From the NCBI RefSeq assembly GCF_900880625.1, contig NZ_CAAHFB010000001.1:434001-498000 (forward strand): a stretch of DNA of 64,000 bases. Direction: 5' to 3'. This DNA is from Halorhabdus rudnickae. GTDB lineage: Archaea; Halobacteriota; Halobacteria; Halobacteriales; Haloarculaceae. Position numbers and translations under genes: made by a program. The notes below the pieces were generated by a model. It worked only from the letters and a program-made list of their open reading frames with translations. It was not told where the DNA came from and did no database searches. Positions 7,868-16,699 of the stretch are shown piece after piece (positions within the stretch are counted from its first letter, which is position 1; each line of letters begins with the position of its first letter).

Positions 7868-8989
7868 ATGGCTCACTTCTCACAGCGCGTCGAGCAGGTG
7901 TCGATCTCGGGCATCCGCGAGGTTTTCGAGGCGGCCGGCGAGGACGCGATCAACCTCGGCCTGGGCCAGCCGGACTTTCCGGCTCCCGAGCACGCACGCG
8001 AGGCGGCCGTCGAGGCGATTCGTGCGGGCGAGGCCGATGCTTACACCTCGAACAAAGGAACCCTCGAGTTGCGCGAGGCCATCGCCGCGAAGCACGCCCG
8101 TGACAACGATCTCGACGTGGATCCCGACCGCGTCATCGCCACGTCCGGCGGCAGTGAAGCACTCCACCTCGCGCTAGAGGCCCACGTGGACGCGGGCGAG
8201 AGCGTCATCTACCCGGATCCGGGATTCGTCTCCTACGAGGCGCTGACCCACCTCGCCGACGGGACGCCCAAGCCGGTGGGCCTCCGCGAGGACCTGACGC
8301 TCGATCCCGCGGCCGTCGAGGCAGCGATCACCGACGACACCGCGGCGTTCGTCGTCAACAGCCCCGCGAACCCGACCGGAGCCGTCCAGTCACCGGAGGA
8401 CATGCGGGAGTTCGCTCGGATCGCCGACGAGCACGACGTGCTCTGCATTTCCGACGAAGTCTACGAACACATCGTCTTCGAGGGCGAGCACTGCTCGCCC
8501 GCTGAATTCACCGAGAGCGACAACGTCGTCGTGATCAACGCTTGCTCGAAGACCTACTCGATGACCGGCTGGCGGCTGGGGTGGGTCACCGGCAGCGAGG
8601 ATCGCATCGAACGAATGTTGCGCGTCCACCAGTACAGTCAGGCGTGTGCGAGCGCGCCCGCCCAATTCGCCGCCGAGGCCGCGCTCTCGGGCCCGCAGGA
8701 CCGCGTGACGGAGATGGTCGACGCCTTCGAGGAACGTCGTGACGTACTGCTCGATGGACTCGACAACATGAGCCTGGAAACCCCGAAGCCACGGGGTGCG
8801 TTTTACGCAATGCCGAAGGTTCCGGAGGGGTGGGTCGACGAAGTGATTGACCGCGGCGTCGTGGTCGTCCCTGGCGAGGCATTCGGCGACGGCGGCGAAG
8901 GCTACGCGCGGATCTCCTATGCGACCGATATGGAGCAGTTGAAGGAGGCGATCGAGATCATGCGCGAGACGACGGCAGCACTGGATTGA
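7868..8989 (+). CDS. pyridoxal-phosphate-dependent aminotransferase (class I/II)
   Basis: Aspartate-aminotransferase-like enzyme moving an amino group between an amino acid and a 2-oxo acid; the exact substrate cannot be told. The start MAHFSQRVEQVSISGIREVF at 7868 gives 373 residues, normal for the family; the open frame upstream is not protein-like. INLGLGQPDFPAP and the substrate-loop residues lie near the N-terminus, NSPANPTGAV near residue 160, ISDEVYEHIVF near 195, and the PLP lysine is in ACSKTYSMTGWRLGW around residue 225. The C-terminal arginine that binds the substrate carboxylate is likely in GYARISYA. It is probably monocistronic. Confidence 0.9.
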   Translation: MAHFSQRVEQVSISGIREVFEAAGEDAINLGLGQPDFPAPEHAREAAVEAIRAGEADAYTSNKGTLELREAIAAKHARDNDLDVDPDRVIATSGGSEALHLALEAHVDAGESVIYPDPGFVSYEALTHLADGTPKPVGLREDLTLDPAAVEAAITDDTAAFVVNSPANPTGAVQSPEDMREFARIADEHDVLCISDEVYEHIVFEGEHCSPAEFTESDNVVVINACSKTYSMTGWRLGWVTGSEDRIERMLRVHQYSQACASAPAQFAAEAALSGPQDRVTEMVDAFEERRDVLLDGLDNMSLETPKPRGAFYAMPKVPEGWVDEVIDRGVVVVPGEAFGDGGEGYARISYATDMEQLKEAIEIMRETTAALD

Positions 8990-9070
8990 TAACGCAGGTC
9001 GATCCACGGAGTCGCGACGAACCTGGGCGGAAATTGGAAGAGTGTCGGCATGGAGTGGGTCCACTCTCGG

Positions 9071-9079
9071 TATAAATGT
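9071..9079 (+). promoter_or_regulatory. TATA box before the spondin-like gene
   Basis: tataaatgt stands out in a GC-rich gap, 64-72 bases before ATG 9143. It predicts a start near 9100 and a leader of about 40 bases. Confidence 0.45.
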
Positions 9080-9142
9080 TGAAAAACCTACTTTTGTCCA
9101 CACCACCCAGCCGTGTCTGTGCGGTGACGCACGGACCCACCA

Positions 9143-9967
9143 ATGACAGCTGACGACCAGTCATCGACCGGACGCACAGATTCACCACTCCTCACGCGGC
9201 GCACCTTCGTTGCCGGGGCTGGTGGCACACTCCTTGGCGCGGGTGTTCTCGGCTCGGCAGCGGCACAAATGGACGATGGGCCGACGATGCGGTCGTTCAC
9301 CGTCACCATCGAGAACGTTTCGACGCCCGAGACGCTGGAGACGACTGCCGACGGCGACGCGGCCACCCAGCCCGTCCCACTCGCACCGGGAGCATACGCC
9401 GTTCACACGAGCGACGAGCCGATGTTTTCGATGGGGGAATCACCCCGCCACAACGGACTCCAGGCGCTGGCCGAGGACGGCAAGCCCGGGACGCTGGCCG
9501 AACACCTCTCGATGCGTGAGACTGTGTCCGATAGCGGGACGGTTACGACACCTGTGGGGGCCGACGGTCCCGGGCCGCTGACGCCGGGCAATCGCTACGA
9601 ATTCACGGTTCACGCCGAGAGCGGTCAGCCTGCCACATACCTCTCGCTGGCGACGATGTTCGTCCCATCGAACGACCTGTTCTACGCGCTGGGCGGGCCG
9701 GACGGAGCGATGTTGTTTGACGATGGGCAGCCACTGTCGGGGGACGTGACCGACATGGTGACGCTGTACGACGCCGGGACGGAGATCAACGAGGAGCCGG
9801 GCGTCGGTGAGAACCAGCCACAGCGCCAGCGCGGAGCGGGCGCGGGACTCGTCGAGCGTGGCACTGTCGCGCCGGTCGACGAGATTGCAGGGCACGAGTA
9901 CCCGGCCGTCTCGGACGTGCTCAGCGTGTCCGTCACGCCAGCCGACACCACCGATGACGACATGTGA
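9143..9967 (+). CDS. Tat-exported spondin-domain protein
   Basis: A 274-residue exported protein. The N-terminus has a twin-arginine signal (LLTRRTFVAGAGGTLLGAG) with a probable AxA cleavage site (SAAAQ) around residue 42. The mature part resembles the haloarchaeal/bacterial spondin_N-type domain: FTVTIENVSTPETLE, then APGAYAVHTSDEPMFSMGE, YLSLATMFVPSNDLFYALGG near residue 180, and VTLYDAGTEINEEPGVGENQ. These are the conserved landmarks of spondin-like proteins, which are thought to bind metal or ligands extracellularly. No catalytic residues are evident. It stands alone on its strand between the aminotransferase and a winged-helix gene. Confidence 0.8.
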   Translation: MTADDQSSTGRTDSPLLTRRTFVAGAGGTLLGAGVLGSAAAQMDDGPTMRSFTVTIENVSTPETLETTADGDAATQPVPLAPGAYAVHTSDEPMFSMGESPRHNGLQALAEDGKPGTLAEHLSMRETVSDSGTVTTPVGADGPGPLTPGNRYEFTVHAESGQPATYLSLATMFVPSNDLFYALGGPDGAMLFDDGQPLSGDVTDMVTLYDAGTEINEEPGVGENQPQRQRGAGAGLVERGTVAPVDEIAGHEYPAVSDVLSVSVTPADTTDDDM

Positions 9968-10070
9968 GACTCGCGAGGACGCACCCGCTGGAGGACACTG
10001 GCCGCGACGATCGCGCCGAGCGAGCGACGGAACACGGCACGCGTCTCCGCGATAGCCGGGTACTATAAGC

Positions 10071-10080
10071 CAGCCGGCCG
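10071..10080 (+). promoter_or_regulatory. TATA box for the winged-helix/membrane protein pair
   Basis: tactataagc ends 15 bases before ATG 10096, so transcription should start at or within a few bases of the start codon. That is the leaderless arrangement usual in haloarchaea and supports the chosen start. Confidence 0.55.
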
Positions 10081-10095
10081 GACAGGGCGTGTGCA

Positions 10096-10371
10096 ATGGA
10101 GAAGGCGCTGTGGTACCTGCTCACCGCGACGCGGGGCGGCGAGAACCGCGCCCGGCTCATCCGCGCCCTCTCCGATCGACCGATGAACGCAAACAAACTC
10201 GCCGACGAACTCGACGTCGAATACAAAACCGTGCGCCACCATCTCGACGCCCTCGCCGAGCACGGGGTCGTCGAACCCGGTGACGCCGACTACGCGAAGC
10301 TGTATTTCCTGACCGACCGGTTCGAACAACACCGCGACACGTTCGAGGACATAACGGAGCGGATCGACTGA
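10096..10371 (+). CDS. small winged-helix DNA-binding protein
   Basis: A 91-residue ArsR/MarR-like winged-helix protein, essentially only the DNA-binding domain. MEKALWYLLTATRGGENRAR is followed by helices LIRALSDRPMNANKLADEL, the recognition helix in DVEYKTVRHHLDALAEHGVV, and a wing DADYAKLYFLTDRF. It has no sensor domain. Its stop overlaps the next start by one base (TGATG), so it is co-expressed with a small membrane protein. The pairing of a bare winged helix with a membrane protein suggests a two-part sensor, but this is inference. Confidence 0.8.
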   Translation: MEKALWYLLTATRGGENRARLIRALSDRPMNANKLADELDVEYKTVRHHLDALAEHGVVEPGDADYAKLYFLTDRFEQHRDTFEDITERID

Positions 10372-10667
10372 TGGCGATGGGACCACTCATCACGGCCGCA
10401 AGCGCGCTCGCGGCACTGAACCTCCTGCTGTTGCTCCCGCTGCTCGTCGTCTGGATCCGCAACTACGCGACGTTCCGGACGGGACTCGTGGCCGGATTGC
10501 TTGCGTTCGCCGTCGCGATGGTACTCGAGAACGCCATCGCGCTGTACTTCTTCCTCTCGATGCACAGTTTCTACGCCGGGGACCCGCACGTCCAGCAAGC
10601 TGTGCTGGTGATGCGCTCGATCCAGTTCGTCGGGATCGCGATCCTATCGTACGTGACGGTGCGGTAG
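10371..10667 (+). CDS. small membrane protein paired with a winged-helix regulator
   Basis: A 98-residue protein with three predicted membrane segments: ITAASALAALNLLLLLPLLV, LVAGLLAFAVAMVLENAIALY, and SIQFVGIAILSYVTV at the end. The loops contain RNYATFRTG and HSFYAGDPHV. No known catalytic motif is visible and I do not assign a function. It starts one base inside the stop of the upstream winged-helix gene, so the two form an operon; a second ATG lies two codons downstream. Confidence 0.75.
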   Translation: MAMGPLITAASALAALNLLLLLPLLVVWIRNYATFRTGLVAGLLAFAVAMVLENAIALYFFLSMHSFYAGDPHVQQAVLVMRSIQFVGIAILSYVTVR

Positions 10668-10676
10668 CGACGGTGA

Positions 10677-11090
10677 TCAGGGCGTCTCACTCCCGTCTCG
10701 ATCGACTCCGTCAGCGATTGCCTGGCACCGATCGATCCACTCCGTCTGAAACGTCGCCGGCCCGACGACGCGACCAGCCAGATCCGGGACGCGTTCGATC
10801 CCCTCCCGTTCACACCACGCGATACACGCCCGATAGACTGAGAGATCGCACTCGTCAGCGAGTTCCTCGTCTTCGACGATCGAAAGTCGGTCGCTCCCGG
10901 TGAGATACGCGACGAACGCCCGCGTGTGGCCGTCCGTCAAGTACTGGTCGCCCTCGAACTCGTACACTGGCAGGGGATCGGGCTCGAAGACCTCTCCCTC
11001 GACCCGTTCGGCGACGGTTGCGACTTTTGCAGCATTGACATAACACTGGCTCGGTCGAAGGGCCTCGACGGAAACGGTTTCGTCGGTCAT
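10677..11090 (-). CDS. ParB/sulfiredoxin-like domain protein
   Basis: A 137-residue acidic protein. Residues 5-75 resemble a ParB-like nuclease fold: VSVEALRPSQCYVNAAKVAT, then LPVYEFEGDQYLTDGHTRAF, where DGHTR is the family core. The C-terminal part is helical, with cysteines in ECDLSVYRACIAWCEREG. ParB-like folds act as NTPases, phosphotransferases or nucleases; which of these applies here cannot be decided. It starts nine bases after the ychF stop on the same strand, so the two may be co-transcribed, and it is convergent with the upstream membrane gene pair. Confidence 0.65.
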   Translation of the reverse strand: MTDETVSVEALRPSQCYVNAAKVATVAERVEGEVFEPDPLPVYEFEGDQYLTDGHTRAFVAYLTGSDRLSIVEDEELADECDLSVYRACIAWCEREGIERVPDLAGRVVGPATFQTEWIDRCQAIADGVDRDGSETP

Positions 11091-11099
11091 TGCTCGCCC

Positions 11100-12281
11100 T
11101 CAGTTCGCCGTCGAAACGATCTTGATCACGTCGCCCGCTTCGAGTTCTGTGTCGTCGCTGATCCGCATCCCCTTCCGGGCGTCGACGGCGTGGAGGTAGC
11201 CGTCGCCGATGTCTGAGTGGACGGCGTAGGCCAGGTCCTTGGGCGTCGAACCACTCGGCAAGAGGAAGGCGTCGGGAAGCATGTTCCCCTGGCCGTCAGT
11301 CCAGTGAGTTTCGTCCTGTACCGGGTAGACGGTGATGTGATCGAGCACGTCGTAAACTGCCTCGTCCAGCGCCGACTGGACGCCCGTTCCACCGTGCTCG
11401 GCCATGACTTCCCGGATCTGTTCGAGTCCCTGCCGCTGGCCGTTGCTGACATCACCGCGAATCTCGAAGTCGGAGTCGCCGGGATCGTACGCGATGGCGT
11501 CGGCCTCTGCGGCCCGGCGGAGCGCGAGTTCGCCGTCGGCGGTCGCCGGGATCGTCGCCTCGTTGCGCTCTTTGAGCCGCTGGACGTTCTCGGCGCTGGC
11601 GGCGTCGGCCTTATTCGCGACGACGACGATCGGTTTGGTCCGTTCGCGGATCTCCCGGGCCAGGGCCTCGCGGTGCTCGTCCGTCCAGGCGATCGGATCG
11701 TCAGGATACTCGACGTTTCTGAGTGTCCGGGCCACGTCGAGTTCCGTCGCGCCGACACCGGTGAGAAACTCCGTCAGTGCCTCGTCGAGGTCGAAGTCCG
11801 GCGAGCGTGACTGTCGCTCGACGGTTTCCCAGTTACGCTCGACGACGCTCGCCAGCCACAGGTCCATCTCCCGCTCGATGAAGTCCAGATCCTCGACGGG
11901 ATCGTGTTCGCCGACGCCGACTGGCTCGCCCTCTTCGTCGGTGGCACCCGCGGCGTCGACCACGTGGAGGATCGCGTCTGCGTCCGTGAGCTGGTCGAGG
12001 AACTGATTACCCAATCCCCGCCCCTCGTGGGCGCCGGGGACGAGGCCGGCGACGTCGAGCAACTCGATCGGGACGTAGCGCTTGCCGTCGTGACAGTGCT
12101 CGCTGTCACAGCGTTGGTCGCGGTCGAGACAGGGACAGTCCGTTCGGACGTGGGTCACCCCCCGGTTGGCGTCGATGGTCGTAAAGGGGTAGTTCGCCAC
12201 GTCGACGTCGGCCATCGTCGCCGCAGTGTAGAAGGTCGATTTCCCGGCGTTGGGCTTCCCAGCGAGCGCCAGCGAGAGCAT
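11100..12281 (-). CDS. OBG-family GTPase/ATPase (YchF-like)
   Basis: A 393-residue cytosolic P-loop NTPase of the OBG family, linked to ribosome function. The G1 loop LAGKPNAGKSTFYTA is at the N-terminus; the G3 region LLDVAGLVPGAHEGRGLGNQ is near residue 75, and VVANKADAASAENV (NKxD) is near residue 220. The C-terminal TGS domain appears as DAFLLPSGSTPKDLAYAVHS with DIGDGYLHAVDARKGMRI. A Cys/His-containing insert, CPCLDRDQRCDSEHCHDG, lies between G1 and G3 and is typical of the archaeal group. Length and domain order are normal. Confidence 0.92.
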   Translation of the reverse strand: MLSLALAGKPNAGKSTFYTAATMADVDVANYPFTTIDANRGVTHVRTDCPCLDRDQRCDSEHCHDGKRYVPIELLDVAGLVPGAHEGRGLGNQFLDQLTDADAILHVVDAAGATDEEGEPVGVGEHDPVEDLDFIEREMDLWLASVVERNWETVERQSRSPDFDLDEALTEFLTGVGATELDVARTLRNVEYPDDPIAWTDEHREALAREIRERTKPIVVVANKADAASAENVQRLKERNEATIPATADGELALRRAAEADAIAYDPGDSDFEIRGDVSNGQRQGLEQIREVMAEHGGTGVQSALDEAVYDVLDHITVYPVQDETHWTDGQGNMLPDAFLLPSGSTPKDLAYAVHSDIGDGYLHAVDARKGMRISDDTELEAGDVIKIVSTAN

Positions 12282-12555
12282 GCAATCGAGTACCCCACAG
12301 AACGCTTTCGGACTTTCGGTCGGCTGTCGGGTCAGCTAGTCGGACGGCAGGGTGACAGTCCCCCTACTCGGTCATCTGGATGATCTGGATCGTCTCGGTC
12401 ATCGTCTTGCCGGTGGTGATGAGGGCGTCCACTGATTTATCGCTGAGTCGTTCGGTATCAGGGGAAAACGCTCTCTGACCCAATCGCGGGTCTCGAGCGA
12501 TCGATTCGAAGGTCTGTTGCCCGGCAACCGTACCATGCCGCTTATATAGGACCGA
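12282..12555 (-). other. intergenic stretch with a TATA box and a short protein-like frame
   Basis: On the minus strand TATATAAG (about 12541-12549) is a good TATA box just downstream of the neighbouring gene's stop. Below it a frame open to TAG at 12364 reads VAGQQTFESIARDPRLG and ends in SVDALITTGKTMTETI and QIIQMTE. Its last part has haloarchaeal codon use. There is no ATG in that frame; GTG at 12432 would give a 22-residue peptide. A competing ATG frame from about 12537 gives a less protein-like 45-residue product. It may be a tiny gene or a remnant. Confidence 0.25.
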
Positions 12556-13116
12556 TCACCCTCTGTCAGAGGCGTCACCCGTATCGTCCTCGTCGTCGCT
12601 CGCGTCGTTGTACCGATCTTTGAGTGAGGCGAGTTCGGAGTCGATGTCGACCGATGCCGTTTCGCTGTCGTCCTGCGTAGTAAACTGTTCGCCCGCATCG
12701 TCGGTTTCGAGGCGGGCCGCCAACTGGCGGTTGAGTTCCTTTGCCTCCTCGAGGAGCTCCCCGGCTTCCTCGTCGGCGGACGTCTTTTCGACAGTCGACT
12801 GGGCCTCACGCAGGGCCTCATCGATGCGGTCGACGACCGAACGTCCCAGCGTCGTCGCCTCCGTCGTTGTGGCCCCGTCTTCGGCGTCGCGGGCCAGCCT
12901 GAGCGTCCGCTGGAGGAGACGCAAGGCGCGGATATTCGTCTCGAGTACGAGGATTGTTGCCGGGATCGTCACCTCACTGGTGAACTGGACGAGGCGATCG
13001 AGTCCCCGTCCTCCCCGACCGTTCGAGTCACGCAACTCCCGCCGGAGTGCACGAAGGGTCCGGGTGAGCTCGCCGACGATTTCTGCCGGCGTGGGCCGAG
13101 GCGATTGACTGCTCAT
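12556..13116 (-). CDS. acidic helical hypothetical protein
   Basis: A 186-residue cytosolic protein of a haloarchaea-specific type with no known function. It is largely helical: PAEIVGELTRTLRALRREL, then a Gly/Arg linker (NGRGGRGLDRLVQFT), TILVLETNIRALRLLQRTL, and a probable coiled coil RIDEALREAQSTVEKTSADE through EAKELNRQLAARLE. The last 40 residues are very acidic (DASDDEDDTGDASDRG) and probably disordered. There are no membrane segments or cysteines. It is divergent from the acetyl-CoA synthetase gene, sharing a 259-base upstream gap. Confidence 0.7.
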   Translation of the reverse strand: MSSQSPRPTPAEIVGELTRTLRALRRELRDSNGRGGRGLDRLVQFTSEVTIPATILVLETNIRALRLLQRTLRLARDAEDGATTTEATTLGRSVVDRIDEALREAQSTVEKTSADEEAGELLEEAKELNRQLAARLETDDAGEQFTTQDDSETASVDIDSELASLKDRYNDASDDEDDTGDASDRG

Positions 13117-13334
13117 GTCATCCCCTTCGTCGGAAGACGCATAAAGGTACGAACATGGCTGATACGGATCAATCGTACCACTTGGCCAAGCCCACTCCTG
13201 AACAGAAATAAATTAGACATATCAACTATCGTATCGTCATTCGGTATCACGGGTCGAATAGCAGATCGGACGGTACCGACCGTCTATCTTCCATGATTCT
13301 GCACGACACTCGTACACAGACGGAAACGATTCAG

Positions 13335-13344
13335 GTAAATATTT
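13335..13344 (+). promoter_or_regulatory. probable TATA box of the ADP-forming acetyl-CoA synthetase gene
   Basis: gtaaatattt lies 32-41 bases before ATG 13376 inside an AT-richer divergent gap. It would give a leader of only a few to about ten bases. The rest of 13117-13375 shows no clear repeat or ORF. Confidence 0.4.
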
Positions 13345-13375
13345 CCCCCGTGATACCCAACATCGAAGGGACACG

Positions 13376-15469
13376 ATGGGCCAATTAGATACGTTGTTCG
13401 CGCCCGAACGGGTCGCTGTCGTCGGTGCTACCGAGAGCGACGGGGCCGTCGGGCGTGCAATCATGGAGAATCTTCTCGACGGCTACGTCGGTGACGTCGT
13501 ACCAGTCAACCCGAGTTCTGAGGAGGTATTCGGACTCGAGTGTTACGACGACCTCACGGGGACCGAGGACATCGACCTGGCGATCGTCGTCGTCCCGCCA
13601 CAGATCGTCAACGACGTGCTCCGCCAGGCCGGCGAAGCCGGCATCCGTGACGTCGCCGTGATCACAGCTGGTTTCGGCGAGTCCGGGAGCGAGGGCGTCG
13701 AGCGCGAACGGGAGATGAAGGCGGTAGCCGACGAGTACGACCTCAACCTCGTTGGGCCGAACTGTCTGGGCGTGATCTCGACGACGGTCGGGATGAATGC
13801 CACATTCACCGAGAAGTCGGCTATCGCGGGCAACATCTCCTTTATGAGCCAGTCCGGGGCGTTTATCTCGGCCGTCCTCGACTGGGCGGGCGATCACAAC
13901 GTCGGGTTCAACGACATCGTCTCGCTGGGTAACAAAGCCGTCCTCGATGAGGGATCGTTCATCGACTACTGGGGCGACGATCCGGATACCGACGTCATCC
14001 TCGGGTATCTCGAGGACATCGAGAACGGCCGGGAGTTCATCGACACCGCCCGCGAGGTCACCAAGGACACGCCGATCGTCGCCGTGAAGTCCGGACGGAC
14101 CGAAGCCGGGGCCTCGGCCGCAGCCTCCCACACGGGGGCGATCGCCGGCAGCGAGCGCGCTTACGAGGCGGGGCTCGAACAGGCCGGCGTCATCCGGGCC
14201 AACAGTGTCCAGGAACTGTTCGACTACTCGACTATCCTTGGCGACCAACCGCTGCCAGAGAGCAACAATATCGCCATCGTCACCAACGCCGGCGGCCCCG
14301 GCGTGATGGCGACCGACGCGATCGGCGACTCGGACCTCGAGATGGCTTCGTTCACCGACGAGACCTTGGAGGAACTCGAGGAAGCCATGCCGGGGGAAGC
14401 CAACATCTTCAACCCCGTCGACGTCCTCGGGGATGCCCCTGCGGACCGATACGAGAAAGCTCTGGATATTGTCCTCGACGATCCGAACGTCGGATCAGTC
14501 ATCGTCGTTTCCTCGCCACAGTCTATCGACTTCGAGGAGCTGGCGGACGTCATCGTCGAGAAATTCGAGGAGTATAGCGTCCCGATAGCCGCGAGTCTCA
14601 TGGGTGGCGACACGGCAGAGGAACCCGCCGAAATCCTCGGCGAGGCCGGCATCCCGTCGTACTTCGATCCCGCGCGTGGCGTCGATAGCCTCGACGCGCT
14701 CTGGGAGTACGCCGAGATTCAGGACCATGAGTATGCCGACCCTACCGACTTCGATGTCGATCGCGAACGCGCCCGCGAAGTCCTCGAACGGACGAAAGAG
14801 CGGGACACCAACAAGCTCGGCGTCGAGGCGATGGAATTGCTCGATGCCTATGGCATCCCAATGCCCGATAGTGCCATCGCGACGGACAAGACCGAGGCTG
14901 TCCAGGCGGCGGGCGAGATCGACGGCGACGTCGTGATGAAGATCGTCAGCCCGGACATCTTACACAAGTCCGACATCGGCGGCGTCGAAGTCGGCGTACC
15001 CGACGACGAGGTCGCCGACACCTACGACGACCTCATCTCTCGCGCGCGCAACTACCAGCCAGACGCGACGATCCTGGGTGTCCAACTCCAAGAGATGGCC
15101 AATCTCGATGCTGGGACCGAGACAATCGTCGGGATCAACCGCGATCCGCAGTTCGGGCCCTTGGTGATGTTCGGGCTGGGCGGAATCTTCGTGGAAGTGC
15201 TCGAAGACGCGACCTTCCGGGTCGCACCTGTCAGCGAGCCCGAAGCCGAAGCGATGATCGACGAGATCGATTCGGCACCACTGCTGCGCGGTGCACGGGG
15301 CCGAGAATCGGTCGACGAGAGCGCTGTCGTGGAGACGATACAGCGCATCTCACAGCTCGTCACTGACTTCCCCGCGATACTGGAACTGGACATCAACCCA
15401 CTCGTCGCGACGCCCGATGGCGTCTCGGCGGTCGACATCCGCCTGACCGTCGATCAGGAGGAACTTTAA
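13376..15469 (+). CDS. acetate--CoA ligase (ADP-forming), fused alpha-beta
   Basis: Catalyses acyl-CoA + ADP + phosphate to acid + CoA + ATP, the archaeal route for acetate formation with energy conservation. The 697 residues comprise a CoA-binding Rossmann domain (FAPERVAVVGATESDGAVGR), the succinyl-CoA-synthetase-like domain with the phospho-histidine in AASHTGAIAGSERAY (about residue 245), and a C-terminal ATP-grasp domain (VVMKIVSPDILHKSDIGGV, FGPLVMFGLGGIFVEVLED). The subunits are fused as in other haloarchaea. The phosphotransacetylase-like gene follows 26 bases later and is probably in the same operon. Confidence 0.93.
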   Translation: MGQLDTLFAPERVAVVGATESDGAVGRAIMENLLDGYVGDVVPVNPSSEEVFGLECYDDLTGTEDIDLAIVVVPPQIVNDVLRQAGEAGIRDVAVITAGFGESGSEGVEREREMKAVADEYDLNLVGPNCLGVISTTVGMNATFTEKSAIAGNISFMSQSGAFISAVLDWAGDHNVGFNDIVSLGNKAVLDEGSFIDYWGDDPDTDVILGYLEDIENGREFIDTAREVTKDTPIVAVKSGRTEAGASAAASHTGAIAGSERAYEAGLEQAGVIRANSVQELFDYSTILGDQPLPESNNIAIVTNAGGPGVMATDAIGDSDLEMASFTDETLEELEEAMPGEANIFNPVDVLGDAPADRYEKALDIVLDDPNVGSVIVVSSPQSIDFEELADVIVEKFEEYSVPIAASLMGGDTAEEPAEILGEAGIPSYFDPARGVDSLDALWEYAEIQDHEYADPTDFDVDRERAREVLERTKERDTNKLGVEAMELLDAYGIPMPDSAIATDKTEAVQAAGEIDGDVVMKIVSPDILHKSDIGGVEVGVPDDEVADTYDDLISRARNYQPDATILGVQLQEMANLDAGTETIVGINRDPQFGPLVMFGLGGIFVEVLEDATFRVAPVSEPEAEAMIDEIDSAPLLRGARGRESVDESAVVETIQRISQLVTDFPAILELDINPLVATPDGVSAVDIRLTVDQEEL

Positions 15470-15495
15470 ACCCGCTCCCACCGGAGGACTAACAT

Positions 15496-16572
15496 ATGGA
15501 TCCCATACTCGTTACCTCGACCGAAGAAGCGACCGGCAAAACCGCAGTCTCGCTCGCGATCGCGAAGCTGGCCGACGCGGCCGGCCACAGCGTCGGGTAC
15601 ATGAAGCCAAAGGGCACGCGCCTGCAGAGCGCGACGGGCAAGACCCGCGACGAGGACCCGATGCTCGCCCGACAACTCCTCGATTTGGACTCGGAGATGC
15701 ACGAACTCGAGCCGATCGTCTACACCCCGACGTTCGTTCAGGAGGCCATCCAGGGTCGTGAACGCCCGGAGGAACTCCGTGATCGCGTCCTGGAGAACTA
15801 CGAGAAGATGGCCAGCGAGCGCGACATGATGGTCATCGAGGGGACCGACCGACTCACGACCGGCGGCATCGTCGATCTGACGGACGCCGACATCGCCGAG
15901 ATGCTCGACGCCCAGGTCGTCCTGCTCTCGCGGTACGACGAGCCGGAGGACGTCGACGACATCCTCGCGGCCGCCGAGACGCTGGGCGATTCCCTGGCCG
16001 GCGTGCTGTTCAACGCCGTTCCGGACTCGGTGTTCGACCAGCTGACCACCGATGTCGTGCCGTTCCTCGAGAACCACGATATCCCCGTCCTGGGAGTCGT
16101 CCCGCGGGTCCAGGAACTGGCTGGCCTGACGGTCGGCGACCTGGCCGAGCGCCTGGGTGCGGAAGTACTGACTTCCGACGCCTCGACGGATCTGTTCGTC
16201 GAGCGCTTCACCGTCGGTGCGATGTCCGGCGAGTCGGCACTGACGCAGTTCCGCCGGATGCAGAACGCGGTGATGATCACCAGCGGCGACCGCCCGGAGA
16301 TCGTCACGGCTGCCCTGGAAGCCTCGGGGATCAAATGCATCATCCTGGGCGGCGGGTTCCGACCGTCGAACGCGATCGTCGGCCGCGCAGAGGAGGAAGG
16401 CGTGCCGATCCTTCTGTTGCAGTCTGACACGCGCATGGTCATCGACCGCACCGAGGACTTCCTCAAGACCGGGCCGACCCGCAGCGTCGGAACCGTCGAT
16501 CGGATGCAGGAACTGCTTGACGACCACGCCGACGTCGGTTCGCTGATCGGCGTCGAACGCGACGACGAGTAA
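15496..16572 (+). CDS. phosphotransacetylase-family protein (BioD-like plus DRTGG domain)
   Basis: A 358-residue protein resembling the N-terminal regulatory part of long phosphotransacetylases but without the catalytic PTA domain. The first 200 residues are a dethiobiotin-synthetase-like P-loop domain (LVTSTEEATGKTAVSLAIA, MMVIEGTDRLTTGGIVD). The remainder is a DRTGG domain (VITSGDRPEIVTAALE, CIILGGGFRPSNAIVGR). It is regularly found next to ADP-forming acetyl-CoA synthetase, which suggests a regulatory role, but no activity is proven. A GGAGG ribosome site eight bases before the ATG supports the start, and operon position suggests coupling with the upstream gene. Confidence 0.85.
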   Translation: MDPILVTSTEEATGKTAVSLAIAKLADAAGHSVGYMKPKGTRLQSATGKTRDEDPMLARQLLDLDSEMHELEPIVYTPTFVQEAIQGRERPEELRDRVLENYEKMASERDMMVIEGTDRLTTGGIVDLTDADIAEMLDAQVVLLSRYDEPEDVDDILAAAETLGDSLAGVLFNAVPDSVFDQLTTDVVPFLENHDIPVLGVVPRVQELAGLTVGDLAERLGAEVLTSDASTDLFVERFTVGAMSGESALTQFRRMQNAVMITSGDRPEIVTAALEASGIKCIILGGGFRPSNAIVGRAEEEGVPILLLQSDTRMVIDRTEDFLKTGPTRSVGTVDRMQELLDDHADVGSLIGVERDDE

Positions 16573-16650
16573 CGCCGCTCCGACGCCCCGATATTTCAGA
16601 GCGTGATAACTCCCTCAGGACTTATGACTCTGTAGTTTGTACGGTATACT

Positions 16651-16666
16651 GGAGCCACATGGCTCC
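16651..16666. terminator. hairpin, six-base perfect stem
   Basis: ggagcc-acat-ggctcc forms a perfect stem-loop 80 bases after the phosphotransacetylase-like gene. It is not followed by a T run. It may be an RNA 3' structure or part of a small RNA. Confidence 0.4.
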
Positions 16667-16677
16667 GTAGTGTCACA

Positions 16678-16699
16678 CGCTGGGGGCACAGCCCCCACG
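16678..16699. terminator. strong GC hairpin
   Basis: tgggggc-aca-gccccca forms a seven-base GC-rich stem with a three-base loop, extendable by ACG/CGT over one bulged base. It lies 11 bases after the first hairpin and 109 bases before hflX. The pair could end the acetyl-CoA synthetase operon transcript or be a structured RNA. Confidence 0.45.
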
